A DNA stretch of 64,000 nt from Bacteroidales bacterium. Lineage in GTDB: Bacteria > Bacteroidota > Bacteroidia > Bacteroidales > WCHB1-69. Of this stretch, positions 8,402 to 18,112 are shown one piece after another. Numbering within the stretch: position 1 is the stretch's first letter; every line of letters begins with the position of its first letter. The notes beneath the pieces are model-generated. The model saw only the letters and a program-made list of their open reading frames with translations. It was not told the DNA's origin and ran no database searches. The DNA is taken from the NCBI GenBank assembly GCA_024400835.1, contig JAKSMC010000002.1, positions 55,545-119,544 of the forward strand. The letters run 5' to 3'. The translations under genes were made by a program, and so were the position numbers.

Positions 8402-8409
8402 TATTTTTG
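8402..8409 (+). promoter_or_regulatory. -7 box for tRNA-Gln
   Basis: TATTTTTG followed by C lies 23 bases before the mature 5' end of tRNA-Gln and fits TAnnTTTG. Confidence 0.5.
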
Positions 8410-8432
8410 CGGCCTCAAACGACGAAGGGTAT

Positions 8433-8503
8433 TGAGCTATGGTGTAACGGTAGCACTACAGTTTTTGGTACTGTCTGTGTAGGTTCGAATCCTGCTAGCT
8501 CAA
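8433..8503 (+). tRNA. tRNA-Gln (anticodon TTG)
   Basis: A 71-base tRNA with acceptor stem TGAGCTA/TAGCTCA, the short D arm typical of tRNA-Gln, and anticodon stem ACAGT/ACTGT around the loop TTTTGGT, giving anticodon TTG. The CCA end is not encoded (CTA follows the discriminator base). Confidence 0.93.
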
Positions 8504-8510
8504 CTAAACG

Positions 8511-8541
8511 AACTCTCACCTCTAAGGTGGGAGTTTTTTTA
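8511..8541 (+). terminator. Intrinsic terminator after tRNA-Gln
   Basis: AACTCTCACC and GGTGGGAGTT pair (one G-U) around TCTAA and are followed by a run of seven or more T. It isolates the tRNA from nusA. Confidence 0.85.
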
Positions 8542-8592
8542 TACAAATTTTGAATATTTCAAACAGTTTACAATATATAATATAACATTACA

Positions 8593-9867
8593 ATGGAAGA
8601 ACATGTAAATCTTATTGACACCTTTGCGGAGTTCAAGGAATCAAAGAGCATTGACCGTGAAACGCTGATGCACATTCTCGAAGATGTTTTCCGTGCCGCC
8701 CTGCTCAAGAAATACGGACCGGACGCCAAATTCGACATCATCGTCAACGTTGACCGCGGCGACCTCGAAATCCAGCACACCCTTGAAATCGTAGAAGACG
8801 GCGAAGTGGAAGACGAAGGCACGCAGATTGCTCTTTCCGATGCTATCAAAATCGAACCCGACTTTGAAATCGGAGAGGAAGTCGTTGAAAACATCAAGTT
8901 GAAAGATTTCGCACGTCGTGAGATTCTGGCGCTCAGACAAAACCTCAGCACCAAAATCATGGAATACGAAAAGGATGTCATATACAATAAGTACAAAGGC
9001 CGCATTGGCGAGCTCTTCACCGGAGAGGTCAACCAAGCATGGCGCAAGGAAATCATCGTTCATGACGAGGACCATGTGGAACTCAACCTGCCGAAGAACG
9101 AACAGATTCCGGCAGACCGCTACAAGAAGGGTGACGCCATCACCGCAGTGATTGCCCGCGTGGAAGTACAGTCCTCCACCCCGCGCATCATCCTGTCCCG
9201 TACATCTCCGATGTTCCTGGAACGCCTTATGGAAGCCGAAATCCCCGAAATCGAAGACGGCCTCATCACCATCAAGAACGTCGTACGCGCACCGGGCGAA
9301 AGAGCCAAAGTGCTCGTCGAGTCATTCGATGACCGTATCGACCCCGTCGGCGCCTGCGTCGGTATGAAGGGCAACCGCATCCACAGCGTAGTCCGCGAAC
9401 TGCACAACGAGAATATCGATATCATCAACTATACATCCAACACCAAACTGCTCATCGAAAGAGCGCTTAGCCCCGCCAAAATATCCTCCATCGAACTTGA
9501 TGAGGAAAACAAAATGGCCATCGTCAAGATGAAATCCGACCAAGTGTCTCTCGCTATCGGCAAAGGCGGCTACAACATCAAGCTGGCTTCCAAACTCGCC
9601 GGCTACGAAATCGATGTTTTCAGAGACGACCTCGACGAAGAACAGGATGTCATGCTGACCGAATTCTCCGACGAATTCGACGGCTGGATTATCGAACAAT
9701 TCATCAACATCGGCTGCGACACCGCAAGAAGCGTACTCAACCTGAGCCGCGACGAACTCATCAAACGTACCGACCTCGAAGAGGAGACCGTTGACGCTAT
9801 GATTGCCGCAGTCAAAGAAGAGATTGCTGAAATCGACAAGGAACAATCCGAAAAGGAAAACAATTAA
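8593..9867 (+). CDS. nusA: Transcription termination/antitermination factor NusA
   Basis: A 424-residue NusA that binds RNA polymerase and nascent RNA. The N-terminal polymerase-binding domain covers about residues 1-130 (LIDTFAEFKESKSIDRETLM). An S1 domain follows (FTGEVNQ ... ILSRTSPMFLERL), then two KH domains (DPVGACVGMKGNRIHSVV and SLAIGKGGYNIKLASKLAGY). The C-terminal repeat is short, typical of Bacteroidota. It is followed after 68 bases by infB, but the rimP gene that usually precedes nusA is replaced here by tRNA-Gln. Confidence 0.96.
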   Translation: MEEHVNLIDTFAEFKESKSIDRETLMHILEDVFRAALLKKYGPDAKFDIIVNVDRGDLEIQHTLEIVEDGEVEDEGTQIALSDAIKIEPDFEIGEEVVENIKLKDFARREILALRQNLSTKIMEYEKDVIYNKYKGRIGELFTGEVNQAWRKEIIVHDEDHVELNLPKNEQIPADRYKKGDAITAVIARVEVQSSTPRIILSRTSPMFLERLMEAEIPEIEDGLITIKNVVRAPGERAKVLVESFDDRIDPVGACVGMKGNRIHSVVRELHNENIDIINYTSNTKLLIERALSPAKISSIELDEENKMAIVKMKSDQVSLAIGKGGYNIKLASKLAGYEIDVFRDDLDEEQDVMLTEFSDEFDGWIIEQFINIGCDTARSVLNLSRDELIKRTDLEEETVDAMIAAVKEEIAEIDKEQSEKENN

Positions 9868-9935
9868 CCGTTGCCGTACCTTTTAACACAGCAACTCAAC
9901 AATCAAAGAATAATCGCAAGTTTTAATACATCAAT

Positions 9936-12815
9936 ATGCCAGAGGAAAAAAGAAAAATACCACGTTTAGGAAAAGCTGCCGGCGAATTCAACGTCTCCAT
10001 CAGCACAATCACTGCACTTCTCAAAAAGAAAAACTTCGATATTGAGGAAAACCCCAACACCAAACTTACGGAAGATATGTACGATATCCTCCTTCACGAG
10101 TTTGCTGGTGAAAAATTAGTGAAAGCCGAAGCCGACAAAATTGACATCGGCACGTTCAGCGCTAAGGCAAAATCCGAAACCAAGGTAAAAAACAACAAGA
10201 CGGAAGAAGATGTCGAGGAACCTTCCGAGGACAACTCCCTCATCATCAAAAACGTCAATATTATCAATCCTCCACAACATATTGATACAGAAATTCCAAC
10301 TCCTAAGGTTTTGGGCAAGATCGACTTGGATGCCATAAATCCTAAAAAGGCCACAGAAGAGCCCGCTGCGGAACAACCCGCTGAAAAACCAGTGGAAAAA
10401 ACCTCTGAGGAACCTGCGAAAGAGGACAATCAGCCCGAGCCCACAGCCGAAAAACCTGCTCCGGAACCTAAGAAAGTTCCCGAACACATTGAAACTGTGG
10501 TTGCCAATTTGGAACAGCCTAAGGTCATCGACAAAATCGACCTCGACGCCCTCAATCCCAAGAAGAGAAAAGAGGCTAAAAAGGAAACGCCCAAACCGGA
10601 GCCTGAACCTGCCAAAGAGCCGGTAGAGGATGAACCAGCAAAACCGGAAACTCCGGCTGCTCCTGAAAAGAAAGTCGAATTCATCAAGACCGAAGTCGCC
10701 AAATTGGCCGGCCCGAAAGTCATGGGCAAAATAGAGCTCCCCGTGGAGAAACCCAAAGAACCTTTCAAGAAAGAAGACCGCAAGGCTGCTGAAAATCCTG
10801 CTGACAAGAAGAAGAAAAAACGTAAGAGAATTGTCAAACAGACAGGCGTTAAACCGAACTTCAACAAAGAGGAAAAGAACAACAAACCCGAACCCGAAAA
10901 AGTTGAGATTTCCGCAGAAGACATCCAACGTCGTATCAAGGAAACCAAACAGCGTTTGGAACCTACGGGCAAGACCAAAGCCGCCAAGAGAAGAAAAGAG
11001 AAACGCCAGTTGATTCACGAGCGTATCGAAGAACAGGAACTGCTCGAAATCGAGAACCAGAAGATTCTCAAAGTCACGGAATTCCTCACCGCCAACGAAT
11101 TGGCTACGATGATGAACAAACCCGTGACGGAGATTATCTCCACCTGTATGAGTATCGGTCTGTTCGTGTCCATCAACCAACGTCTGGATGCTGAAACCAT
11201 CTCCCTGTTGGCCGAAGAATTCGGATTCCAAATCGAGTTCATCGGTGCTGACGCTGAAGACACGGAAAACCAAGAAGAGCAAGACGCTCCCGAAGATTTG
11301 GTTCCACGCCACCCGATTATCACCGTTATGGGACACGTTGACCACGGTAAGACCTCATTGCTGGACTACATCCGTAAGACGAATGTGATTGCCGGTGAGG
11401 CCGGTGGTATCACACAGCACATCGGTGCATACGAAGTATCATTGAGCGACGGCCGTAAGATCACGTTCTTAGATACGCCGGGCCACGAAGCATTTACCGC
11501 TATGCGTGCCCGCGGTGCCAAAATCACCGACTTGTGTATCATCGTCGTTGCCGCAGATGACGCCGTCATGCCGCAAACAGTCGAAGCCATCAACCACGCA
11601 CAGGCCGCTGGCGTCCCGATGGTGTTCGCCATTACTAAGATAGACAAACCGAACTCCAATCCTGAAAAGATCAGAGAGGAGTTAGCCAATATGAACATCC
11701 TGGTCGAAGACTGGGGTGGCAAATACCAATGCCAGGAAATCGATGCAAAGCACGGTACCAACGTTAACGAGTTGTTGGAAAAGGTTTTGCTGGAAGCAGA
11801 ATTGCTTAACCTACAGGCCAATCCGAACCGTCGCGGTGTCGGTGCAGTCATTGAATCCTCTTTGGACAAAGGCCGTGGCTACATTGCCAAAGTGCTTGTC
11901 CAAAACGGCACGCTTTCCGTTGGCGACCCCATCTTGGCTGGCAGTTGCTTCGGCAAGGTGAAGGCCATGTTCAACGAGCGTAACCAACCCATCAAGTCCG
12001 CAGGTCCTGCCACACCGGTGCTGCTGCTCGGCTTGAACGGTGCACCACAGGCCGGTGACGCCTTCAAGGTTTGCGAAACCGAACAAGAAGCTCGCAGCAT
12101 CGCCACCAAGCGCGCCCGTCTGGCACGTGAAATGGGCCTCCGCACGCAAAAACACATCACCCTCGAAGAAATCGGCCGCCGTATCGCTATCGGCGACTTC
12201 AAGGAACTCAACATCATCGTCAAAGGTGACGTGGACGGCTCCGTGGAAGCACTCTCCGGTGAGTTGCTCAAACTTTCCACCGAACAGGTCCAAGTCAACG
12301 TCATTCACAAATCCGTGGGTGCCGTCACCGAAACCGACGTCATGTTGGCTACGGCTTCCAACGCCCTCATCGTCGCCTTCCAGGTCCGCCCGACCGCTGG
12401 CGCACGCAAGACTGCAGAAGCCGAGCAAATCGATATTCGCACCTACTCCATCATCTACACGGCTATCAACGAAATCAAAGAGGCTATCGCCGGTATGCAC
12501 TCTCCCGAAATCCGTGAAAAGGTTGTCTGTAACATCGAAATCCGCGAAGTATTCCATATCTCCAAAGTCGGCAACGTGGCTGGCTGCCTTGTCCTTGACG
12601 GCAAACTGCAACGCTCAACCAGAATCCGACTTATCCGCGACGGCATCGTCATCTATACCGGCAAACTGGGCTCCCTCCGCCGTTTCAAAGACGACGTCAA
12701 GGAGGTTGTCTCCGGTCAGGATTGCGGTCTGAACATCGACGGATGCAATGATATCAAAGTAGGCGATATCATTGAAGGCTATGAAGAATACGAAGTTGCT
12801 TACGGCTCTAAATAA
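9936..12815 (+). CDS. infB: Translation initiation factor IF-2
   Basis: A 959-residue GTPase that places fMet-tRNA on the ribosome. It has a short N-terminal IF2 motif ([22 protein letters not shown]) and a long Glu/Lys/Pro-rich low-complexity linker to about residue 330. The G domain has G1 GHVDHGKT at 466-473, G3 DTPGHE from about 513 and G4 TKID near 566. The remaining IF-2 domains include [15 protein letters not shown] and the C-terminal barrel ([10 protein letters not shown]). Within the linker the unit KV(I/L)GKIDLDA(I/L)NPKK recurs, around residues 125 and 195, with a third looser copy (KVMGKIELP) near 265. It is followed after 8 bases by pdxA. Confidence 0.96.
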   Translation: MPEEKRKIPRLGKAAGEFNVSISTITALLKKKNFDIEENPNTKLTEDMYDILLHEFAGEKLVKAEADKIDIGTFSAKAKSETKVKNNKTEEDVEEPSEDNSLIIKNVNIINPPQHIDTEIPTPKVLGKIDLDAINPKKATEEPAAEQPAEKPVEKTSEEPAKEDNQPEPTAEKPAPEPKKVPEHIETVVANLEQPKVIDKIDLDALNPKKRKEAKKETPKPEPEPAKEPVEDEPAKPETPAAPEKKVEFIKTEVAKLAGPKVMGKIELPVEKPKEPFKKEDRKAAENPADKKKKKRKRIVKQTGVKPNFNKEEKNNKPEPEKVEISAEDIQRRIKETKQRLEPTGKTKAAKRRKEKRQLIHERIEEQELLEIENQKILKVTEFLTANELATMMNKPVTEIISTCMSIGLFVSINQRLDAETISLLAEEFGFQIEFIGADAEDTENQEEQDAPEDLVPRHPIITVMGHVDHGKTSLLDYIRKTNVIAGEAGGITQHIGAYEVSLSDGRKITFLDTPGHEAFTAMRARGAKITDLCIIVVAADDAVMPQTVEAINHAQAAGVPMVFAITKIDKPNSNPEKIREELANMNILVEDWGGKYQCQEIDAKHGTNVNELLEKVLLEAELLNLQANPNRRGVGAVIESSLDKGRGYIAKVLVQNGTLSVGDPILAGSCFGKVKAMFNERNQPIKSAGPATPVLLLGLNGAPQAGDAFKVCETEQEARSIATKRARLAREMGLRTQKHITLEEIGRRIAIGDFKELNIIVKGDVDGSVEALSGELLKLSTEQVQVNVIHKSVGAVTETDVMLATASNALIVAFQVRPTAGARKTAEAEQIDIRTYSIIYTAINEIKEAIAGMHSPEIREKVVCNIEIREVFHISKVGNVAGCLVLDGKLQRSTRIRLIRDGIVIYTGKLGSLRRFKDDVKEVVSGQDCGLNIDGCNDIKVGDIIEGYEEYEVAYGSK

Positions 12816-12823
12816 CACTCATC

Positions 12824-13837
12824 ATGTCTGAAAATAAAGTCTACAAACTCGGCATCACCCACGGTGACCTCAACGGCGTTGGATACGAAGTTATCATAAA
12901 ATCTCTTTGTGATAATAAAATCATGGAGTTGTGCACCCCCGTTGTGTACGGTCTGTCCAAAGTTTCCTCTTTCTATCGAAAGAACTTGGACATGCAGGAT
13001 TTCACTTTCCAGTTCATCAAAAACGCCGAACAGGCCAACAGCAAAAAACCCAGCCTCATCAATCTTTATGAAGAGGAAGTGAAGGTTGAAGTGGGAACCT
13101 CTACCAAGATAGCCGGCCAGATGGCCGAACGCGCACTCTATGCTGCCGGCCGCGATTTGAAGAACAAACAAATCGACGCCATTGTCACCGCTCCTATCAA
13201 CAAAGAGAATATCCAATCCGACAAATTCGTCTTCCCAGGTCACACCGAGTTTTTCGAACATTATTTCGGCGGTTCTGAACGCAAAGCCCTTATGATGATG
13301 GTCTCCGACGACCTTCGGGTGGGCTTTGTCACCAACCACCAACCTTTCGGACAGATTGCCAGTATCATCAACAAACATCTTGTATATCAAAAGATTGAAA
13401 TATTAAACAACACTCTGCTTCGCGACTTCGGCGTTGCCAACCCTAAAATCGCCGTCCTGTCGCTCAATCCACACGCCGGTGACAACGGCTTGGTGGGCAA
13501 TGAAGAAAAAGAGATTATCGGTCCCGCCATCGAATTGGCTTTCCAAAACCACATCAACGCCTTCGGACCATTCTCAGCCGACGGATTCTTCGGGTCCGGA
13601 ACCTACAAGAAATTCGATGCAGTACTGGCCATGTATCATGACCAAGGCATGTTGCCATTCAAGCTCCTCCATACCGAGGGTGTGAACTTCACCGCCGGAC
13701 TTCCCGTCGTGCATACAGCACCGGGTCACGGCACCGCCTACGACATCGCCGGTCAGAACCAGGCAGACGCCCAGGCAATGCGCAACGCCATCTATTTGGC
13801 TATCGACATCCTGCGCAACAGAGAACGCTTCCAATAG
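12824..13837 (+). CDS. pdxA: 4-hydroxythreonine-4-phosphate dehydrogenase PdxA
   Basis: A 337-residue metal-dependent dehydrogenase of the DXP-dependent vitamin B6 route. Visible family features are GITHGDLNGVGYEVI at the N terminus, APINKENI, FPGHTEFFEHYF, and the metal/NAD region MYHDQGMLPFKLLHTEGVNFTAGLP followed by TAPGHGTAYDIAG. The gene starts 8 bases after infB and ends before a hairpin at 13858, so it is probably the last gene of nusA-infB-pdxA. Confidence 0.95.
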   Translation: MSENKVYKLGITHGDLNGVGYEVIIKSLCDNKIMELCTPVVYGLSKVSSFYRKNLDMQDFTFQFIKNAEQANSKKPSLINLYEEEVKVEVGTSTKIAGQMAERALYAAGRDLKNKQIDAIVTAPINKENIQSDKFVFPGHTEFFEHYFGGSERKALMMMVSDDLRVGFVTNHQPFGQIASIINKHLVYQKIEILNNTLLRDFGVANPKIAVLSLNPHAGDNGLVGNEEKEIIGPAIELAFQNHINAFGPFSADGFFGSGTYKKFDAVLAMYHDQGMLPFKLLHTEGVNFTAGLPVVHTAPGHGTAYDIAGQNQADAQAMRNAIYLAIDILRNRERFQ

Positions 13838-13855
13838 GTTTTTTCAAAAATAAAG

Positions 13856-15034
13856 CTAACGCACTGGAGATTCCCGGTGCGTTTTTTGTTTCAAGTGAAC
13901 GACGGTGATTTCAACATCCGTGCCGATACGCATCGGTGCCCCTGAACTGCCCAGGCCCGCCGTCACATAGTACTGGGTGCCGCCATCCTGACGATATCCA
14001 TAGTAAAGCTTTTTATTGAACAGGCTTTTGAATCCTTGGTATAAATTCATCGGGAAGAATTGGCCGTTGTGCATGTGCCCCGAAAGCTGCAAGTCAACGT
14101 CACAAGCTTTAGCCTGGCCCAAATCTGCAGGCTGGTGGTCCATTAAGATGGTGGGCAAACCGTCGGGTACGTTTTCCATGATTTCCGGCAATGATTTGCG
14201 CGCATAGAGGCGCGAACTGTCCGCACGGCCAATCAACGCAAGTTTCCCGTCAACAACCACTGCCGTATCATTCAACAAGTTTACTCTAAGGTATCTGTAA
14301 AGTTGTCCGACACGGGGATCGGTCGAACGCGAAAATTCATGGTAGCCTTCGTGATTGCCGTTGACAGCATAAACGCCCATGGGCGCACGAAGTTTGCGAA
14401 AGGCCTTTGCATAGCCCATCGGGACCACGTCGCGCCAGTTGATGACGAACTGGTCCCCTAACATCAGCACCATATCCGGCTGCAGGGCGTTGATGGTGTC
14501 CACATGCATCAACAAGCGCTCGGCCGACATAGTACCGAGATGCAAATCACTGACAACCACGATATTCAAATCAGGAACAGGTTTGTCAACTTCAACCGTC
14601 AAATCAACAACTTTGGGCTGTGTGAAATGATAAAGCCCGTAGCCGAGCAATCCGATGACGCACAAAACGGATACCAGGGCATAACACGGTCGCGCGGAAT
14701 TCAGAAAAGGTAGGACCCTTTTGCGCAGCGGCTTTATCAGATAGGCAAGCAACCGCAAGGCATCAAAAGCAACCGCAAAAAGCGCCGCATACATCACAGC
14801 GGTCAGCCATAGATAAGCCACCGTTTGGAAAGGCAGAAACCAACTTCCCAGGTTGAAAAGCCGGAGGAAAAGCACCAAGATGAACAAAACGGTCATAGGT
14901 GCGCAAAGCCAGCAGGCCGCCTTAAACCATCTTCCTTTATTCGTAAAAGTCTGCTTCAGACGATACAGAACATAGCCGGCCGCAACCAAATAGGCCAGCA
15001 TAATCATGCACAAGTGGAGTAACCTTAATACCAT
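13856..15034 (-). CDS. Membrane-anchored metallophosphoesterase (YaeI-like)
   Basis: A 392-residue protein with four hydrophobic segments in the first 145 residues and then a calcineurin-like phosphoesterase domain. Metal-binding motifs appear in order: SDLHLG near residue 165, MLGDQF near 195, GNHEGYHEF near 225 and SGHMHNGQ near 318. Related proteins (YaeI/YkuE type) act on phospholipids or envelope substrates; the substrate here cannot be told from sequence. It stands alone, convergent with pdxA and divergent from butyrate kinase. Confidence 0.88.
   Translation of the reverse strand: MVLRLLHLCMIMLAYLVAAGYVLYRLKQTFTNKGRWFKAACWLCAPMTVLFILVLFLRLFNLGSWFLPFQTVAYLWLTAVMYAALFAVAFDALRLLAYLIKPLRKRVLPFLNSARPCYALVSVLCVIGLLGYGLYHFTQPKVVDLTVEVDKPVPDLNIVVVSDLHLGTMSAERLLMHVDTINALQPDMVLMLGDQFVINWRDVVPMGYAKAFRKLRAPMGVYAVNGNHEGYHEFSRSTDPRVGQLYRYLRVNLLNDTAVVVDGKLALIGRADSSRLYARKSLPEIMENVPDGLPTILMDHQPADLGQAKACDVDLQLSGHMHNGQFFPMNLYQGFKSLFNKKLYYGYRQDGGTQYYVTAGLGSSGAPMRIGTDVEITVVHLKQKTHRESPVR
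13858..13887. terminator. Bidirectional terminator between pdxA and the phosphoesterase
   Basis: AACGCACTGG and CCGGTGCGTT pair (one wobble) around a 6-base loop, followed by a T run on the plus strand. The minus-strand gene ends inside the stem at 13856-13864, so the hairpin may serve both convergent genes. Confidence 0.8.
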
Positions 15035-15110
15035 AACTGCAATAAATGGGATGACGTTAACGTAAAAATCAAGAATTTATTTTTTAAGGTAAAAGATGAA
15101 ATAATTTTCG

Positions 15111-15118
15111 TATATTTG
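15111..15118 (+). promoter_or_regulatory. -7 box for butyrate kinase
   Basis: TATATTTG followed by C matches TAnnTTTG and precedes the ATG at 15224 by about 105 bases, implying an AT-rich leader of roughly 95 bases. It also lies 5' of the longer in-frame start at 15131, so it does not itself exclude that start. Confidence 0.5.
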
Positions 15119-15223
15119 CGACCTTGAATTTTGAAGGCGACAAGAGACTTCAATTATCATCTTTTGTTAAAATCATTTTTCAAAAAAAATCAAAGTCGTT
15201 CATCACAAAACATTTTAATTTAT

Positions 15224-16294
15224 ATGAAAAAAATACTTGCTATCAACCCCGGTTCAACCTCCACTAAGATTGCCATCTTTGAGGGTAACGAACAAGTTTT
15301 CGTAAAAAACATCAAACATCCAACGGAAGAAATTTCCAAATACGCAACAATCGCTGATCAATATGAATTCCGCAGAGACGTGATTCTGGATGTTTTGAAA
15401 GAGGAAAACATCGACATTAAATCCATCGACCTCATCATGGGCCGTGGCGGTCTTATCAAACCGTTGAAATCTGGCGTTTACAAAATCAACGAACTGATGA
15501 AAGAGCACCTGAGAATGGGTTACAACGGCCAACATGCCTGCAACCTCGGCGGTTTGATTGCCGACAGTATTGCTCAATATATCGGTTTGAAAGAGGCTTA
15601 CATCGCTGACCCCGTCATCGTAGATGAAATGAACGATGTGGCTCGCATCACCGGCCATCCTGATTTCGAACGCAAATCCATCTTCCATGCCTTGAACCAA
15701 AAGGCCATCGCCCGTATGTACGCTAAAGACAACGGCAAGAAATACGAAGACCTCAACCTGATTGTCTGCCACATGGGTGGTGGTGTCAGCGTTGGCGCAC
15801 ACGAAAAAGGCCGCGTTATCGACGTCAACCAAGCATTGGACGGCGAAGGCCCGTTCTCACCCGAACGTTCCGGTTCCCTTCCGATGAACCAGTTCTTGAA
15901 AGCTTGCTTCAGCGGCAAATACACCATGGACGACATGCAGAAGATTCTCGTCGGCAAGGGTGGTTATGTAGGCTATTTCGGCAGCAACGACGCATTGGCA
16001 GTGGAAAAGGCTGCTATCGCAGGCGATCCGAAAGCCGAACTCCTCGAAGAGGCTTTTGCTTACCAAGTTGCTAAGCAAATCGGTGAAAACGCCGTGGTCC
16101 TCAAGGGCAAAATCGACGCTATCATCCTTACTGGCGGTATCGCTTACGGCAAACCCGTCATCGCCCGTATCAAACGCTACATCGACTGGATCGCTCCGGT
16201 AGCCGTATATCCTGGCGAAGACGAAATGGCTGCTATGGCCCTCAATGCCAACATGATTATCAACGGTGAGGTAGAAGTACAAGACTACGTATAA
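15224..16294 (+). CDS. buk: Butyrate kinase
   Basis: A 356-residue acetate/butyrate kinase-family enzyme that interconverts butyryl phosphate and butyrate with ATP. Motifs are the phosphate loop INPGSTSTKIAIF at the N terminus, MGRGGLIKP, DPVIVDEMNDVARITG, CHMGGGVSVGAHEKGRVIDVNQAL and ILTGGIAYGK. Branched-chain acids are possible alternative substrates. The start MKKILAINPGS is the family start; the open frame upstream (from 15131) has no similarity. No phosphotransbutyrylase gene is adjacent. Its stop overlaps the nadK start by one base. Confidence 0.93.
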   Translation: MKKILAINPGSTSTKIAIFEGNEQVFVKNIKHPTEEISKYATIADQYEFRRDVILDVLKEENIDIKSIDLIMGRGGLIKPLKSGVYKINELMKEHLRMGYNGQHACNLGGLIADSIAQYIGLKEAYIADPVIVDEMNDVARITGHPDFERKSIFHALNQKAIARMYAKDNGKKYEDLNLIVCHMGGGVSVGAHEKGRVIDVNQALDGEGPFSPERSGSLPMNQFLKACFSGKYTMDDMQKILVGKGGYVGYFGSNDALAVEKAAIAGDPKAELLEEAFAYQVAKQIGENAVVLKGKIDAIILTGGIAYGKPVIARIKRYIDWIAPVAVYPGEDEMAAMALNANMIINGEVEVQDYV

Positions 16295-17160
16295 TGAAGA
16301 TTGCACTCTACAGCCGTCAATACGGCGAAGAGGAACTGCAGTTCATCGACACTGTTATCGAGCACCTGCAACAACAGGGCTTCGAATTGATATTGCATTG
16401 CAACTGCCACCGAAGTGGCGGTTGCAATGTTTTTTTCAACAACCATGAAGAACTGGCCCAGAACATGCCTGTGGATTTCATGGTCTCCATCGGCGGCGAC
16501 GGTTCCTTCATCGATGCCGCCAACCTCGTCGGCGACCTCAACATCCCGCTCGTGGGCATCAACACCGGGCGCATCGGCTTCCTTTCCGACATCAAAAAGG
16601 AAAACTTCAGAGCATGCTTCCAACTGCTCCAAGAAAACAAATTCACCTTGGAAGAGCGCTTTCTGCTGCACGTGGACAGCAGCGAATCCATCGGCATGTC
16701 CAACAGTTTCGTGGTCAACGACGTCACCATCCGGGCAACGGACACGGACACCATCAACGCTATCACCGTATGGGCTGACGGCCAGAAAGTTAACACCTAC
16801 TGGGGTGACGGACTGATTATCGCCACGCCAACAGGTTCCACCGCCTATTCCATGAGTTGCGGAGGTCCTATCCTACACCCGCGCTCACAGGTGCAAGTCC
16901 TCACGCCCATTGCCTCCCACTCACTTAACGTGAGGCCGTTGGTCATACCCGCCGAAGCACCACTCCAGGTAGAAGTCCAAGCCCGCAGCGGACACTACGC
17001 GCTGTGCCTCGACACTCAGAAAATCATCGTTCCCGAACATGTCAGGCTTTTCATCAGCAAGGAAAAGTTCTCCATCCATACCGTTTCATTCGAAAAAAGC
17101 GACTTTTACGAGGTTATCCGGGAAAAACTGCTCTGGGGTATCGACAAACGTAATAAATAG
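16294..17160 (+). CDS. nadK: NAD kinase
   Basis: A 288-residue NAD kinase making NADP from NAD. The diagnostic GGDGSFIDAA (GGDG at about residues 65-68) is present, followed by INTGRIGFLSD, the NAD-binding NDVTIRATDTDTINAITV, and TPTGSTAYSMSCGGPILHP. The start codon overlaps the last base of the butyrate kinase stop codon (TAATG), implying translational coupling. Confidence 0.95.
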   Translation: MKIALYSRQYGEEELQFIDTVIEHLQQQGFELILHCNCHRSGGCNVFFNNHEELAQNMPVDFMVSIGGDGSFIDAANLVGDLNIPLVGINTGRIGFLSDIKKENFRACFQLLQENKFTLEERFLLHVDSSESIGMSNSFVVNDVTIRATDTDTINAITVWADGQKVNTYWGDGLIIATPTGSTAYSMSCGGPILHPRSQVQVLTPIASHSLNVRPLVIPAEAPLQVEVQARSGHYALCLDTQKIIVPEHVRLFISKEKFSIHTVSFEKSDFYEVIREKLLWGIDKRNK

Positions 17161-17312
17161 AAAGACTTACTTTCTTATTATCAGCACATTATATCATAAA
17201 AAAAGGATATCAGCCGTCTTAGGCAGAAGGTTGTGAAATCGTGTGCTATTATCAACAAAATTGTGTTTATTTTTTGTGCTTTTTTTTATTAGGAAAAGGG
17301 CTCAAAATGTTG

Positions 17313-17320
17313 TACTTTTG
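17313..17320 (+). promoter_or_regulatory. -7 box for the fts operon
   Basis: TACTTTTG lies 29 bases before the ATG of ftsQ at 17349. It lies inside the longer open frame that begins at 17241 and argues against that start. Confidence 0.5.
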
Positions 17321-17348
17321 TGCCTTTAGTGAAAAAAAGTTTGCCACA

Positions 17349-18101
17349 ATGAAATACGTCAGAGCCATAACCCGTATATTGCTAGTTATCAGTGTGCTAG
17401 TAATTGCTATCGTGGCCATCGTACAAGTTCCGAAACGCCAGTGCGAACGTGTGGAAGTCATACCTCACACGGAAAACGAAAGCGTGGTGTTAGGTCAGGC
17501 AGACATAGAGAAGATGATTGCCGACGCCGGCATCAAAACTGTCGGAACGAAAATCAAAGAGGTGGACCTGCCGGCCATCAACAAGCTGCTGAAGGAGAAT
17601 CCCTACATCCAAGAGATCAACTTCGTGCACTTCACCGGCACCAAGCTGGTCATCGACTACACGTTGCGAGACATCCTCCTGCACGTGTACACCAACGACG
17701 GCGACCAGTACTTTGTGGACAAAGAGGGTGTTCTCATCCCCTTCACCAAGAAGGTGAACGACTACCTCATCATCGCCAACGGCAACATCCACCAGCACTA
17801 CAAGAAAGGCAGCACTGCCGGCAAGGAGCTGTCCAGCATTGTAGAACTCGCCAACATGCTCGACGCAGACGAATTCTGTCAGGCACAGTTCCGACAGATC
17901 TACCGCAATGAGCACAACCAACTCGAGCTGGTTTCCACCATCGGCAACCAGGTCATCCTCTTCGGCAGCATCGACAATGCCGAAGAAAAACTAGACAACC
18001 TCAAACAGGTCTACGAAAACGGCCTGTCACGAAAAGGATACAACACATACGCCCAATTGGACGTCAGATATAAAAACCGCGTAATCGCCCATCATAGATA
18101 A
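17349..18101 (+). CDS. ftsQ: Cell division protein FtsQ
   Basis: A 250-residue bitopic protein with a short cytoplasmic N terminus and one membrane helix (ILLVISVLVIAIVAIVQV). The periplasmic part includes a POTRA-like region (LGQADIEKMIADAGIKTVGT) and the beta domain (GDQYFVDKEGVLIPF). FtsQ links the divisome core to FtsB/FtsL. Similarity across phyla is low; the call rests on topology, on the YFVDKEGVL pattern and on the position directly before ftsA (11 bases). The mur genes usually upstream in the division cluster are absent. Confidence 0.88.
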   Translation: MKYVRAITRILLVISVLVIAIVAIVQVPKRQCERVEVIPHTENESVVLGQADIEKMIADAGIKTVGTKIKEVDLPAINKLLKENPYIQEINFVHFTGTKLVIDYTLRDILLHVYTNDGDQYFVDKEGVLIPFTKKVNDYLIIANGNIHQHYKKGSTAGKELSSIVELANMLDADEFCQAQFRQIYRNEHNQLELVSTIGNQVILFGSIDNAEEKLDNLKQVYENGLSRKGYNTYAQLDVRYKNRVIAHHR

Positions 18102-18112
18102 GAGCAAATTTT